Assembly (NCBI GenBank): GCA_020848035.1
Contig: JADLAX010000069.1
Span: forward strand, 98,540 to 162,539
Direction of reading: 5' to 3'
Origin: Anaerolineae bacterium
Lineage (GTDB): Bacteria; Chloroflexota; Anaerolineae; Promineifilales; Promineifilaceae
Length of the DNA: 64,000 nucleotides
The notes under the pieces were generated by a model. It was not told the DNA's origin, searched no databases, and saw nothing but the letters and a program-made list of their open reading frames with translations. The position numbers were made by a program, and so were the translations under genes. How positions within the stretch are numbered: the stretch's first letter is position 1; every line of letters starts with the position of its first letter. Below are positions 16,726-25,953 of this stretch, one piece after another.

Positions 16726-19485
16726 ATGACTAACAACCAAAATCCCGAACAACTTGCCCGCGACAACATCGACGCCCAATTATGGCAGGCCGGTTGGGCC
16801 GTGCAAAATATTGCTACCCTGAACTTCAGTGAGGGCTTAGGGCAAGCCATACGGGAATACCATACCGACGTTGGCCCGGCCGACTATGTGCTGTTTGTCA
16901 ATGGCAAAGCCGTGGGCGTGATTGAGGCCAAACGCGAGGAAGAGGGGCAGCGCATTACGGCCGTTGAAGAGCAAACCTTTGGCTATGCCACCGCCAACCT
17001 CAAATGGGTGAACAACAAAGAGCCGCTGCGCTTTTTGTTTGAAGCCACCGGCGTCATCACTCGCTTTACCGACATGGCCGACCCGCACCCCCGCTCCCGC
17101 GAACTGTTCAACTTCCCCCGGCCGGAAACGCTGCAAGAATGGCTGCGCCAGCCGCAAAGCTTGCGCGCCCGCCTGCACAACTTGCCGCCGCTGGACCCCA
17201 CCGGCCTGCGTGACTGCCAGATTATCGCCATCAACAACCTGGACGTGTCCCTGAAGGCCGACCGGCCCCGCGCCCTGGTGCAGATGGCCACCGGATCGGG
17301 CAAAACCTACACCGCCATCACCGCCATTTACCGCCTGCTCAAATTTTCCCACGCCAAACGGGTGCTGTTTCTGGTAGATACCAAAAATTTGGGTGAGCAG
17401 GCCGAACAGGAAATGATGGCCTACACCCCCAACGACGACAACCGCAAATTTACCGAACTGTACAACGTGCAGCGGCTCAAATCGTCCTACGTGGCCAAGG
17501 ACAGCCAGGTGGTGATTAGCACCATCCAGCGCCTCTATTCCATTCTCAAGGGGCAAGATTTGGATGAGGCCGCCGAAGAAACCAACCCCAACGAATACAT
17601 CCAGCCCAAAGAGCCCATGCCGGTGGTGTACAACGAAAAGATAGCCCCGGAGTTTTTCGACTTCATCATTATTGATGAGTGCCATCGCTCCATTTACAAC
17701 CTGTGGCGGCAGGTGCTGGAATATTTCGACGCCTACCTGATTGGTCTCACCGCCACGCCCGATAACCGCACCTACGGCTTTTTTAAGAAAAACGTGGTCA
17801 GCGAATATGACCATGAAAAGGCGGTGGCCGACGGCGTGAACGTGCAAAGTGAGGTTTTTGTCATTGATACGCGGGTGACGAAGCACGGCGGCCAGCTAAG
17901 GGCCGAGCAGATGGTGCAACGACGCGAGAAGCTGAGCCGCCGCCGCCGTTGGGAGCTGCAAGATGAGGATGAAACGTACAGCGGCAAGCAGCTAGACAAG
18001 GATATTGTCAACCCTGATCAAATTCGCACCGTCATTCGCGCCTTTCGTGACAGCTTGCCCGCCATCTTCCCTGGCCGTAACGAAGTGCCCAAGACGCTTA
18101 TCTTTGCCAAGACCGACAGCCACGCCACCGACATTATCGACACGGTGCGAGAAGAGTTTGGTGAAGGCAGCGCCTTCTGCAAAAAGGTGACCTACAAAAG
18201 CGAAGAAGACCCGAAATCCGTCTTGCAGCAGTTCCGTAATGAGTACCACCCGCGCATTGCCGTGACGGTGGATATGATTGCCACCGGTACCGACGTGAAA
18301 GCCCTGGAATGCCTGCTGTTTATGCGGGACGTGAAAAGCCGCAACTATTTTGAGCAGATGAAGGGACGGGGCACGCGCACCATGGATTATGATGAGCTAA
18401 AAAAACGAAGCCCCTCCGTGCGCCATGGCAAAACCCATTTTGTGATTGTGGACGCCATTGGCGTAACCAAATCACTGAAGACCGACAGCCAGCCGTTGAT
18501 TAGCAAGCCGACCGTACCGCTTTATGATTTGCTGTATGGCGTGATGATGGGCGCTTCTGATGATGAGGCGGTGCGCTCGTTGGCCGGGCGGCTGGCGCGG
18601 CTGAACAAGCAAATTGGCGAAGAAGAACGGCAGCAGATTGCCGACGCCGCCGGGCTGCCCTTAACCAAATTGGTGGGCAATTTACTGGACGCCATCGACC
18701 CCGACCGGGTGGAGGGCAAGGCGCTGGAGCTGACCAACATGCTGCCGGGCAATGACCCCGGCGACGCCAAACGGCAGGAAGCGCAGGAGCAGTTGGTGCG
18801 TGCCGCCGCCACGCCATTGACCGGGGAACTGATTACCCTGCTGGACAACATCCGGCGGGCGCATGAGCAAACGATTGACCACGAAACGCTGGATGAAGTG
18901 CTAAACCTGGGCTGGGATGAAGACGCCGCCGCCAAAAACCAAAAAATAGCGGATGAAATGGCCGCATTCTTCCGGGTGCATCAGGATGAGCTGGCGGCGT
19001 TGACCATCTTTTTTAGCCAGCCGTACCGCCGCCATGAGGTAACGTATGCCATGATCCATGAGGTGCTGACGGTGCTAAAGCGGGAGAAACCGGCTTTGGC
19101 CCCGGCACGGGTGTGGCAGGCGTATGCCCAACTGGATAATTACCAGGGCAGCCAGCCGGTGCAGGAATTGACGCTGCTGGTGGCCCTGATCCGGCGGGTG
19201 AGCGGGCTGGATGAACGGCTGACCCATTACGGCGATACCGTGCGGCGCAACTTCCAGACGTGGGTGATGGCCCGACACGCAGGCGCGGGCGAAAAGTTTA
19301 ACGAGGCACAAATGGCCTGGCTGCATATGATACGTGACCACATGATTAGCTCTTACCGCATGGAGCGGGATGATTTGGAGATGGCCCCCTTTGACGCGCA
19401 GGGCGGCCTGGGGCGCATGTACCAATTGTTTGGCAGCCAGATGGATGCGGTGATGGCCGAATTAAATGAAACATTATCCCGGTAG
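16726..19485 (+). CDS. hsdR: type I restriction enzyme, R (motor/nuclease) subunit
   Basis: A 919-residue HsdR. The N-terminal PD-(D/E)xK nuclease has Asp53, Glu67 and Lys69 (PADY...GVIEAK). The SF2 translocase has GSGKT (190-194), DECH (317-320), LTATPDN, and the arginine-finger block QMKGRGTR near 547. A C-terminal EcoEI-type helical region (about 640-919) binds the methylase complex. It pulls DNA and cuts it far from the unmethylated HsdS target. The stop codon is the TAG inside the GTAG border of a REP-like repeat (19482-19485). A second copy of the last 15 codons survives just before hsdS, showing that the 3' end was rearranged. Confidence 0.95.
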   Translation: MTNNQNPEQLARDNIDAQLWQAGWAVQNIATLNFSEGLGQAIREYHTDVGPADYVLFVNGKAVGVIEAKREEEGQRITAVEEQTFGYATANLKWVNNKEPLRFLFEATGVITRFTDMADPHPRSRELFNFPRPETLQEWLRQPQSLRARLHNLPPLDPTGLRDCQIIAINNLDVSLKADRPRALVQMATGSGKTYTAITAIYRLLKFSHAKRVLFLVDTKNLGEQAEQEMMAYTPNDDNRKFTELYNVQRLKSSYVAKDSQVVISTIQRLYSILKGQDLDEAAEETNPNEYIQPKEPMPVVYNEKIAPEFFDFIIIDECHRSIYNLWRQVLEYFDAYLIGLTATPDNRTYGFFKKNVVSEYDHEKAVADGVNVQSEVFVIDTRVTKHGGQLRAEQMVQRREKLSRRRRWELQDEDETYSGKQLDKDIVNPDQIRTVIRAFRDSLPAIFPGRNEVPKTLIFAKTDSHATDIIDTVREEFGEGSAFCKKVTYKSEEDPKSVLQQFRNEYHPRIAVTVDMIATGTDVKALECLLFMRDVKSRNYFEQMKGRGTRTMDYDELKKRSPSVRHGKTHFVIVDAIGVTKSLKTDSQPLISKPTVPLYDLLYGVMMGASDDEAVRSLAGRLARLNKQIGEEERQQIADAAGLPLTKLVGNLLDAIDPDRVEGKALELTNMLPGNDPGDAKRQEAQEQLVRAAATPLTGELITLLDNIRRAHEQTIDHETLDEVLNLGWDEDAAAKNQKIADEMAAFFRVHQDELAALTIFFSQPYRRHEVTYAMIHEVLTVLKREKPALAPARVWQAYAQLDNYQGSQPVQELTLLVALIRRVSGLDERLTHYGDTVRRNFQTWVMARHAGAGEKFNEAQMAWLHMIRDHMISSYRMERDDLEMAPFDAQGGLGRMYQLFGSQMDAVMAELNETLSR

Positions 19486-19826
19486 GGGCGGGACGGCGCG
19501 GCATGGCCCTGGCAAAAACATATGGCCTTACCTCCGCGCCGTCTCGCCCAATGACGAACCAATGATGAACAGGGCGAGACAGGCGGGTGACAAGGTTTTG
19601 GTGAATGGCGAAGGTTTTGGCCCGCCTGTCCCGCCCCTACCATGAAATCATTGCCAATCGTAGGGGCGGGACGGCGCGGCATGGCCTTGACAAAAACAAA
19701 TGGCCTTACCCCCGCACCGTCTCGCCCAATGATGGCACAGAAGAAGGCGAAACGAATTGGGCGAGACAGGCGGGAGACGAGGTTTTGGTGAATGGCAAAG
19801 GTGATGGCCCGCCTGTCCCGCCCGTA
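19482..19826. repeat. REP-like array between hsdR and hsdS (two head-to-tail pairs)
   Basis: Two pairs. In the first, 19482-19549 starts GTAG then GGGCGGGACGGCGCGG and closes with the near-complement ending in CTCGCCC; 19572-19640 starts GGGCGAGACAGGCGGG and closes CCCGCCTGTCCCGCCCCTAC. The second pair (19660-19727 and 19759-19826) repeats this, ending GTAC in place of CTAC. Each unit is an imperfect palindrome with about a 16-bp stem, and the GTAG borders face outward. This matches the form of REP elements recognised by RAYT transposases. Confidence 0.85.
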
Positions 19827-19836
19827 CGGCAGGTGG

Positions 19837-19888
19837 CGGGCAAATGGATGCGATGATGGCGGAATTGAATGAGGCGTTGGTAGCTTGA
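19837..19888 (+). pseudogene. displaced copy of the hsdR 3' end
   Basis: This stretch encodes QMDAMMAELNEALVA and a stop, against QMDAVMAELNETLSR at the end of the intact hsdR. Nucleotide identity is only about 75-80 percent with mainly silent differences, so it is not a fresh duplication. Its TGA overlaps the hsdS ATG (TGATG), the junction expected in an unbroken hsdR-hsdS operon. The simplest reading is that this is the original junction, cut off from its gene body by the REP array and allele exchange upstream. Confidence 0.75.
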
Positions 19889-21378
19889 TGATAATAGAAA
19901 ATGGAATTCCACGAGGTTGGGAACTTTGCGTTTTGCCTGATTTTACAGATGTTGTTATGGGGCAATCGCCACCATCCTCAACTTACAATACTGAAAAGAT
20001 CGGCTTGCCCTTTTTTCAGGGAAAAGCGGAATTCGGTGATATTCATCCTGAACCGACGAAATATTGTGATTCCCCCAAGAAAATCGCAAACGCTGGTGCA
20101 ACGCTATTATCTGTAAGAGCACCAGTTGGCCCAACTAATCTGGCAAAAGAAAAATGTTGCATTGGGCGGGGGCTTGCAGCAATTCACCCTTTAGATGACA
20201 TCTCTTCAATGTTTATCCTTTACTTGATGAGAAGCTTAGAACCAGATATTTCCAAAGAGGGTACGGGTTCAACATTTTCCGCAATAAATAAGAAGTTTGT
20301 CGAAAACCTGAAAATCAAACTTCCGCCGCTGAATGAGCAGAAGCGGATTGTGGCGAAGATTGAGGCGCTGTTTGCGGAGCTGGATGCGGGGGTGGCCAGT
20401 CTGGAACTGGCGCAGGCGCAGCTGCAAACATACCGGCAGGCGCTGCTGAAACATGCCTTTGAGGGCAAGCTCACCGCGCAGTGGCGCACCGCCAACGCCG
20501 ACAAGCTGGAAGACGCCGCAACCCTCCTCCAGCGCATCCAGGACGAACGCCAGGCACGATATGAAGCGGAAACGGCCGTCTGGAAAGAAGCGGTCAAAAC
20601 GTGGGAGGCCAACAGCAAACCGGGCAAAAAACCCACCAAACCCAGCCCACCCAAAGACCTGCCCCCCCTTACCCCCACCGACCTCGCCGACCTGCCCCAG
20701 CTTCCGGCCGGGTGGGCTTGGCTAAAACTTTCACTCCTTGCCGCCAATATTCAAATCGGACCATTTGGCTCATTATTGCACAGGGAAGACTACATTACGG
20801 GCGGTACACCTTTAGTCAATCCAAGCCATATCAAGGATTTGAAGATTGTTCCTGATTGGAATTTGACGGTAGGCGAAAACAAATTGAATGAGCTTCTAAA
20901 CTACCGATTACAAACCAATGACATTGTCATGGGGCGCAGGGGGGAAATGGGAAGGTGTGCCGTAGTCCGAGCGAATGAAGATGGCTGGTTATGTGGAACT
21001 GGTAGCCTCTTTATTCGCCTTATTCCTTCTCTGACTCCCGATTTTTATTGTTTGATTTTAAGCTCACAAAGAGTCAAAGAATTTCTTTCTTCGGAAAGCA
21101 TTGGGACTACGATGCAAAATCTGAACCAAAAGATACTGCACAATGTCCCCGTGCCTGTTTGCAGTCACGCAGAACAGCAAGAGGTTTTTTCACAATTGGA
21201 AAAACAACAATCAATAGTTGCCCAATTAGAGCAAACTATCACGGAGGCTTTGCAACAAGCCGAAGCTTTGCGCCAATCCATCCTCAAAAAAGCGTTTGCC
21301 GGTCAGCTTGTCCCCCAAGACCCCAGCGACGAACCCGCCAGCGCCCTGCTCGCCCGCATCCGCGCCGCAAAATCGTAG
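19888..21378 (+). CDS. hsdS: type I restriction enzyme, S (specificity) subunit
   Basis: A 496-residue HsdS with the usual two target-recognition domains. TRD1 covers about 1-150, the first conserved helical spacer about 150-200 (LPPLNEQKRIVAKIEALFAELD), a Pro/Lys-rich linker about 225-255, TRD2 about 260-430, and the second helix about 430-490 (LEKQQSIVAQLEQTI). The two halves read the two parts of a bipartite DNA target. ATG 19888 is preferred over TTG 19885 because it overlaps the displaced hsdR stop. The stop codon is again the TAG of a REP GTAG border. TRDs are AT-richer than their surroundings, typical of exchange between alleles. Confidence 0.95.
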   Translation: MIIENGIPRGWELCVLPDFTDVVMGQSPPSSTYNTEKIGLPFFQGKAEFGDIHPEPTKYCDSPKKIANAGATLLSVRAPVGPTNLAKEKCCIGRGLAAIHPLDDISSMFILYLMRSLEPDISKEGTGSTFSAINKKFVENLKIKLPPLNEQKRIVAKIEALFAELDAGVASLELAQAQLQTYRQALLKHAFEGKLTAQWRTANADKLEDAATLLQRIQDERQARYEAETAVWKEAVKTWEANSKPGKKPTKPSPPKDLPPLTPTDLADLPQLPAGWAWLKLSLLAANIQIGPFGSLLHREDYITGGTPLVNPSHIKDLKIVPDWNLTVGENKLNELLNYRLQTNDIVMGRRGEMGRCAVVRANEDGWLCGTGSLFIRLIPSLTPDFYCLILSSQRVKEFLSSESIGTTMQNLNQKILHNVPVPVCSHAEQQEVFSQLEKQQSIVAQLEQTITEALQQAEALRQSILKKAFAGQLVPQDPSDEPASALLARIRAAKS

Positions 21379-22128
21379 GGGCGGGACGGCGCGGTATGGC
21401 CCTGGCAAAAACACACGGCGCTGGCCCCGCGCCGTCTCGCCCAATGGCGCGCCCAATGGTGGCGCGCCCAATGACGAACCGGGCGAGACCGGCGGGAGAC
21501 GAGATTTTGGTGATTGGCGGAGGTTTTGGCCCGCCAAACAGGGCGAGACAGGCGGGGACAAGATTTTGGTGAATGGCGAAGGTTTTGGCCCGCCTGTCCC
21601 GCCCCTACCATGAAATTGCGGCGAAATCGTGGGGGCGGGACGGCGCGGTATGGCCCTGGCAAAACAAACGGCGCTGGCCCCGCGCCGTCTCGCCCAATGG
21701 CGAACAGGGCGAGACCGGCGGGAGACGAGATTTTGGTGAATGGCGGAGGTTTTGGCCCGCCAAACAGGGCGAGACAGGCGAGGACAAGATTTTGGTGAAT
21801 GGCGAAGGTTTTGGCCCGCCAAACAGGGCGAGACAGGCGGGAGACAAGATTTTGGTGAATGGCGAAGGTTTTGGCCCGCCTGTCCCGCCCCTACCATGAA
21901 ATTGCGGCGAAATCGTAGGGGCGGGACGGCGCGGTATGGCCCTGGCAAAAACAAACGGCGCTGGCCCCGCGCCGTCTCGCCCAATGGTGGTGCAGAAGAG
22001 GGCCAGACAGGCGGGAGGCCAGGTTTTGGTGAATGGCAAAGATGATGGCCCGCCGATCAGGGCGAGACAGGCGGGAGATGAGGTTTTGGTGATTGGCGGA
22101 GGTTTTGGCCCGCCTGTCCCGCCCGTAC
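21375..22128. repeat. REP-like array between hsdS and the RAYT gene
   Basis: About 750 bp without a gene, made of three forward units (starting 21375, 21629 and 21915) and inverted units between them, several partly duplicated (GGCCCGCCAAACAGGGCGAGACAGG joints at 21530, 21759 and 21819). Forward units start GTAG (GTGG at 21629) and GGGCGGGACGGCGCGG; inverted units end CCCGCCCCTAC. The array ends 12 bp before the start codon of the RAYT transposase, leaving a GGGGAGG ribosome site. Confidence 0.9.
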
Positions 22129-22139
22129 GGGGAGGAATT

Positions 22140-22685
22140 ATGAATAAATATGATCCGCATAAACATCATCGGCGTTCTATCCGGCTGCGGGGCTGGGATT
22201 ACCGATGGCCGGGGCTGTATTTTGTAACGATTTGCACGGCTGGGCGGGTAAATTTATTTGAGAATATGGCGTTTCGGGAAATTGCGGAGCAGGCGTTGGC
22301 TCGTATTTCGGAACAGGCACATGCGCAGCATGTTGAGGTAGACACGTCGGTTGTTATGCCGAATCATGGGCACATCCTTTTTGATTTTACCGAAGTAGCG
22401 GCGCAGGCGGACATGTCGCGGACGCAGGGTTATTTTGAGAATGTGTTGGCGGGGGCGTTGGGGGTGGTGGTGGGGCGGTATAAAACGGCCGTTACCATCC
22501 GCATTAACAATCTTCGCCATACCAAGGGAACCCCGGTGTGGCAACGCGGCTATTATGAACGTATTATCCGTAACGAGCGCGAATTGGCGGCGACGCGCCA
22601 ATACATTATCAATAATCCGGCACGTTGGGCAGAAGACCGAGACAATTTGGAGGCGCTTCTCGCCAAAATGACATACCATGCGTAG
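22140..22685 (+). CDS. REP-associated tyrosine transposase (RAYT, TnpA_REP)
   Basis: A 181-residue Y1 transposase-like protein of the IS200/IS605-related RAYT group. The HUH metal site is His76-Gly-His78 in MPNHGHILF. The C-terminal block WQRGYYERIIRNERELAATRQYIINNPARW, here quoted only by its ends (Trp134 and Trp163), is typical of the family, and Tyr155 is the likely nucleophile. RAYTs nick single-stranded DNA at GTAG-bordered REP hairpins. This gene is flanked on both sides by such hairpins and its own stop codon is the TAG of one. GGGGAGG precedes ATG 22140. It interrupts the hsd operon between S and M. Confidence 0.9.
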   Translation: MNKYDPHKHHRRSIRLRGWDYRWPGLYFVTICTAGRVNLFENMAFREIAEQALARISEQAHAQHVEVDTSVVMPNHGHILFDFTEVAAQADMSRTQGYFENVLAGALGVVVGRYKTAVTIRINNLRHTKGTPVWQRGYYERIIRNERELAATRQYIINNPARWAEDRDNLEALLAKMTYHA

Positions 22686-22897
22686 GGGCGGGACGGCGCG
22701 GTATGGCCCTGGCAAAAACAAACGGCGTTGGCCCCGCGCCGTCTCGCCCGATGATGGCGCAAGAAGAGGGGCGAGACAGGCGGGTGACGAGGTGTTGGTG
22801 ATGGGCGAAGGTTTTGGCCCGCTTAGCAGGGCGAGACAGGCGGGTGACAAGGTGTTGGTGATGGGCGAAGGTTTTGGCCCGCCTGTCCCGCCCCTAC
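22682..22897. repeat. REP-like array between RAYT and hsdM
   Basis: A forward unit (22682-22749) starts with the GTAG that gives RAYT its stop codon. It is followed by an inverted unit with an internal duplication (22770-22897), ending CCCGCCCCTAC. The unit order mirrors the arrays upstream. Confidence 0.9.
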
Positions 22898-22920
22898 GAT
22901 GATTGATGGGAAATGAATGA

Positions 22921-24411
22921 ATGATGGAAAATAACAATACGGCAACGGTGGTTTCGAAGGTGTGGAGTTTTTGCAATACGCTGCGTGATGACGGCGTGGG
23001 CTATGGCGATTATCTTGAGCAGCTGACCTACCTCATCTTTTTGAAGATGGCGGATGAATACAGCAAGCCACCCTACAACCGGGACGTGGGCATTCCGCCA
23101 GAATACAACTGGCAAAGCTTACGCAGCAAGCGCGGCGCGGAGCTGGAGGTGCATTACGTCACCCTGCTGCGCGAATTAGGCACCAAAACGGGCATGTTGG
23201 GCCAAATCTTCACCAAGGCGCAAAACAAAATCCAGGACCCGGCCAAGCTGTACCGCCTGATTGACATGATCAACGACACCAATTGGGTCCTGCTGGGCAG
23301 CGATGTAAAAGGGGACATCTACGAAGGGCTGCTGGAAAAGAACGCCGAAGACACCAAATCCGGCGCGGGGCAATATTTCACACCGCGTGCCCTGATCCAG
23401 GCAATGGTCGCCTGCATTCGGCCGGAACCGGGCAAAACCATCGGCGATCCGGCCTGCGGCACCGGCGGCTTTTTCCTGGCGGCGTATGATTTTCTGGTAG
23501 CAAACTATCCGCTAGACCGGGCGCAAAAGCAGTTCCTGAAGCATGAAACCTTTTCCGGCAATGAAATTGTGTCCAATACCCGCCGCCTGTGCCTGATGAA
23601 CATGTTTCTGCACAACATCGGCGAAATGGAAGGGGAAAGCCCCATTTCCAGTAATGATTCGCTGGTGGCCGATGACGGCCGTCGCTTCGATTACGTGCTG
23701 GCCAATCCGCCTTTTGGCAAGAAAAGCTCCATCAGCTTCACCACCGAAGAAGGGGAACAGGCCAAAGACGATCTCACCTACAACCGGCAAGATTTTTGGG
23801 CCACCACGTCCAACAAGCAGCTCAACTTTGTGCAGCATATTCACACCATTTTGAAGAGCGATGGCAAAGCGGCCGTGGTTGTGCCAGACAATGTGCTGTT
23901 TGAAGGCGGCGCGGGGGAAACGGTACGGCAAAAGCTGCTGGAAACCACCGACCTGCACACCATTTTGCGCCTGCCCACCGGCATTTTTTACGCCCAAGGC
24001 GTCAAGGCCAACGTCCTCTTTTTCGATAACCACCCCGCCAGCAAGGAGCCCTGGACCAGAGAAGTGTGGTATTACGATTACCGGACCAACATCCACCACA
24101 CGCTGAAAAAGAAGCCGCTGCGCTTTGAGGATTTGGCGGAGTTCATTGATTGCTACAACCCGACCAACCGGCACAAGCGGCAGGAAACGTGGGATGCAGA
24201 AACCAACCCGGACGGCCGTTTCCGCAAATACACCTACGACGAAATCATTGCCCGTGATAAAACCAGCCTGGACATCTTCTGGCTCAAAGATGACAGCCTG
24301 ACCGACCTGGACAACCTACCCGAACCGGATGAGTTGGCGGAAGCAATCGTGGAAAATTTGGAAGCGGGGCTGGCCAGTTTTCGGGAGATTTTGGCGGCGC
24401 TGGAGGGGTAG
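22921..24411 (+). CDS. hsdM: type I restriction enzyme, M (N6-adenine methyltransferase) subunit
   Basis: A 496-residue HsdM. The N-terminal helical domain (about 1-140) is followed by the methyltransferase fold: motif I DPACGTGGFF (about 179-188) binds S-adenosylmethionine and motif IV NPPF (about 261-264) sits at the target adenine. With HsdS it forms the M2S methylase that protects host DNA. Start is ATG 22921 or 22924 (MM); the GGGAAATGA stretch upstream is a weak ribosome site. Placement last, after S and an inserted RAYT, is unusual; most loci have M before S. Expression may depend on read-through of the REP arrays. Confidence 0.95.
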   Translation: MMENNNTATVVSKVWSFCNTLRDDGVGYGDYLEQLTYLIFLKMADEYSKPPYNRDVGIPPEYNWQSLRSKRGAELEVHYVTLLRELGTKTGMLGQIFTKAQNKIQDPAKLYRLIDMINDTNWVLLGSDVKGDIYEGLLEKNAEDTKSGAGQYFTPRALIQAMVACIRPEPGKTIGDPACGTGGFFLAAYDFLVANYPLDRAQKQFLKHETFSGNEIVSNTRRLCLMNMFLHNIGEMEGESPISSNDSLVADDGRRFDYVLANPPFGKKSSISFTTEEGEQAKDDLTYNRQDFWATTSNKQLNFVQHIHTILKSDGKAAVVVPDNVLFEGGAGETVRQKLLETTDLHTILRLPTGIFYAQGVKANVLFFDNHPASKEPWTREVWYYDYRTNIHHTLKKKPLRFEDLAEFIDCYNPTNRHKRQETWDAETNPDGRFRKYTYDEIIARDKTSLDIFWLKDDSLTDLDNLPEPDELAEAIVENLEAGLASFREILAALEG

Positions 24412-24482
24412 GTAGGCAACGGCCGTATCTCCCCTCCTTCTCACAATCCCATACCAGCAATTCGAAATATGCATTATTTCTT

Positions 24483-24642
24483 GTAGGGGTGAGACAGGCG
24501 GGCCAAGATCCTGGCCAGACGAGGAGTCTTGCCTCCCGCCTGTCTCACCCCAAAACGGCCGTTAACCCCAGGCAGAGCGAGACGGCGCGGCGAAAAGGTT
24601 ACCTGTTTCATGTCAAACCATACCGCGCCGTCCCGCCCCTAC
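24483..24642. repeat. REP-like pair downstream of hsdM
   Basis: Within the 336-bp gap after hsdM. Unit 1 (24483-24551) is GTAG then GGGTGAGACAGGCGGG with its complement; unit 2 (24573-24642) is an inverted unit with an ACGGCGCGG stem ending CCGCCCCTAC. Unlike the upstream arrays, the two stem types are in swapped order. No gene is seen in the rest of the gap. Confidence 0.85.
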
Positions 24643-24748
24643 GCCATATTTCGAACTGCTGATCCCATATCCCCACACTTGGAAAACGGCCGTAAAAATG
24701 ATAGCATTGCCGCGCGAAGCTCCGGGAAGAGCGCGAGAAAACAACACC

Positions 24749-25846
24749 ATGATTGAACTCACTGGCAATATGCATATGCACACCTTCTACAGCGATGGCG
24801 AAAAGTGGCACGCCGAGATCGCCAATGATGCCATCGCCGCCGGGCTGGACTTCATCATCGTCACCGACCACAATGTGTGGGTGGACGGCGTAGAAGGGTA
24901 CTACGAAAACGACAACGGCCGTGTTCTCCTGCTCACCGGTGAAGAAATCCATAACGTGCGCCGACAGCCGCAAGGCAGCCACCTGCTGGTGTATGGGGCC
25001 GAAGCCGAGCTGGCCGATTGTGCCGCCAATCCCCAACAGCTCATTGATGCGGTCAACGCGCGCGGCGGCTACAGCTTTTTGGCCCATCCCCACGAAAATG
25101 ATTGCCGCATCTTCCCCTTCCCCAACCTGGGCTGGCGCGACTGGCCTGTGGAAAATTTCACCGGGCTGGAAATTTGGAACTACATGTCCAGCTTCATCTC
25201 CGCCCTGGTGGATGCCCTGGAGCGATTGCCCGTACAAATCGAGCTGATCGACAAGTTAACGGCCGTTCGCCTCGCCTTCAACCCGCAAAAGTTTGTCATC
25301 GGGCCGGAACCACGCACCCTGGCCCTGTGGGACGAACTGCTGGGGCAGGGCAAACGGGTAACGGCCGTCGGCAACAGCGACGCCCACGGCACCCCCATGA
25401 GCTTTGGCCCGCTTAAACGCATCATCTTCCCCTACGAATTTTTGTTTCGCGCCGTCAATACCCATATTTTGCTGGAACGGCCGTTAACCGGTGACGTCGC
25501 CTACGACAAACAGCTCATCCTCAAAGCCATTGGCCAGGGGCACAGCTTTGTTGGCTACGACCTGCCCCATCCCACCAAAGGCTTTCGCTTTAGCGCCACC
25601 AGCAAGGGCAAAGGCACCATGGGGCAGGAGGTCCGCCTCAATGCCGGAGCCACCTTGCAAATCAGCACCCCCACCCGCTGCAACATTCGCCTCATTCACC
25701 ACGGCGAACTGGTCGCCAGCTGCCAAAACGATACCAACCTCACCCACATTCCCACCGAACCAGGTGCCTACCGCGTGGAATGCACCCTGCCATACCTGGG
25801 CCGGGAACGTGGCTGGATTTACAGCAATCCGATCTACCTCTTGTGA
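24749..25846 (+). CDS. PHP-domain metal-dependent hydrolase
   Basis: A 365-residue protein starting with a PHP domain: GNMHMHTFYSDG (about residues 5-16) and TDHNVW (about 41) supply metal-binding histidines and aspartates, and EEIHNV, FLAHPHEND and GNSDAHG further ligands. PHP enzymes hydrolyse phosphoesters, and several act on nucleotides or DNA ends; the substrate here is not known. The C-terminal 90 residues or so look like a small beta-sandwich. ATG 24749 is preferred to ATG 24698 because the PHP fold starts directly after it. Confidence 0.8.
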   Translation: MIELTGNMHMHTFYSDGEKWHAEIANDAIAAGLDFIIVTDHNVWVDGVEGYYENDNGRVLLLTGEEIHNVRRQPQGSHLLVYGAEAELADCAANPQQLIDAVNARGGYSFLAHPHENDCRIFPFPNLGWRDWPVENFTGLEIWNYMSSFISALVDALERLPVQIELIDKLTAVRLAFNPQKFVIGPEPRTLALWDELLGQGKRVTAVGNSDAHGTPMSFGPLKRIIFPYEFLFRAVNTHILLERPLTGDVAYDKQLILKAIGQGHSFVGYDLPHPTKGFRFSATSKGKGTMGQEVRLNAGATLQISTPTRCNIRLIHHGELVASCQNDTNLTHIPTEPGAYRVECTLPYLGRERGWIYSNPIYLL

Positions 25847-25847
25847 C

Positions 25848-25923
25848 AGTGAAAAGTGATAAGTAAAAAGTTACAAGTTAAAAGTGACTTTTCACTTATC
25901 ACTTATCACTTATCACTTTTTAC
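25848..25923. repeat. word hairpin, GTGAAAAGT type
   Basis: Words like GTGAAAAGTGATAAGTAAAAAGT are followed by the reverse-complement series ACTTTTCACTTATCACTT, forming an imperfect stem over the 107-bp gap between the PHP and acyltransferase genes. A sister copy lies at 26759. Confidence 0.75.
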
Positions 25924-25953
25924 GCGCCCCCCTCAATCAAAAGGCAACCAACC

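Noticed and set aside
21226..22169. Several open frames of 90-250 codons in the REP arrays
   Set aside because: They consist of repeated translations of the palindromes, differ between units and have no family resemblance.
19482..22897. CRISPR-like array in the hsd locus
   Set aside because: Units are unequal, inverted in pairs and have no unique spacers; they match REP units and a RAYT gene is present.
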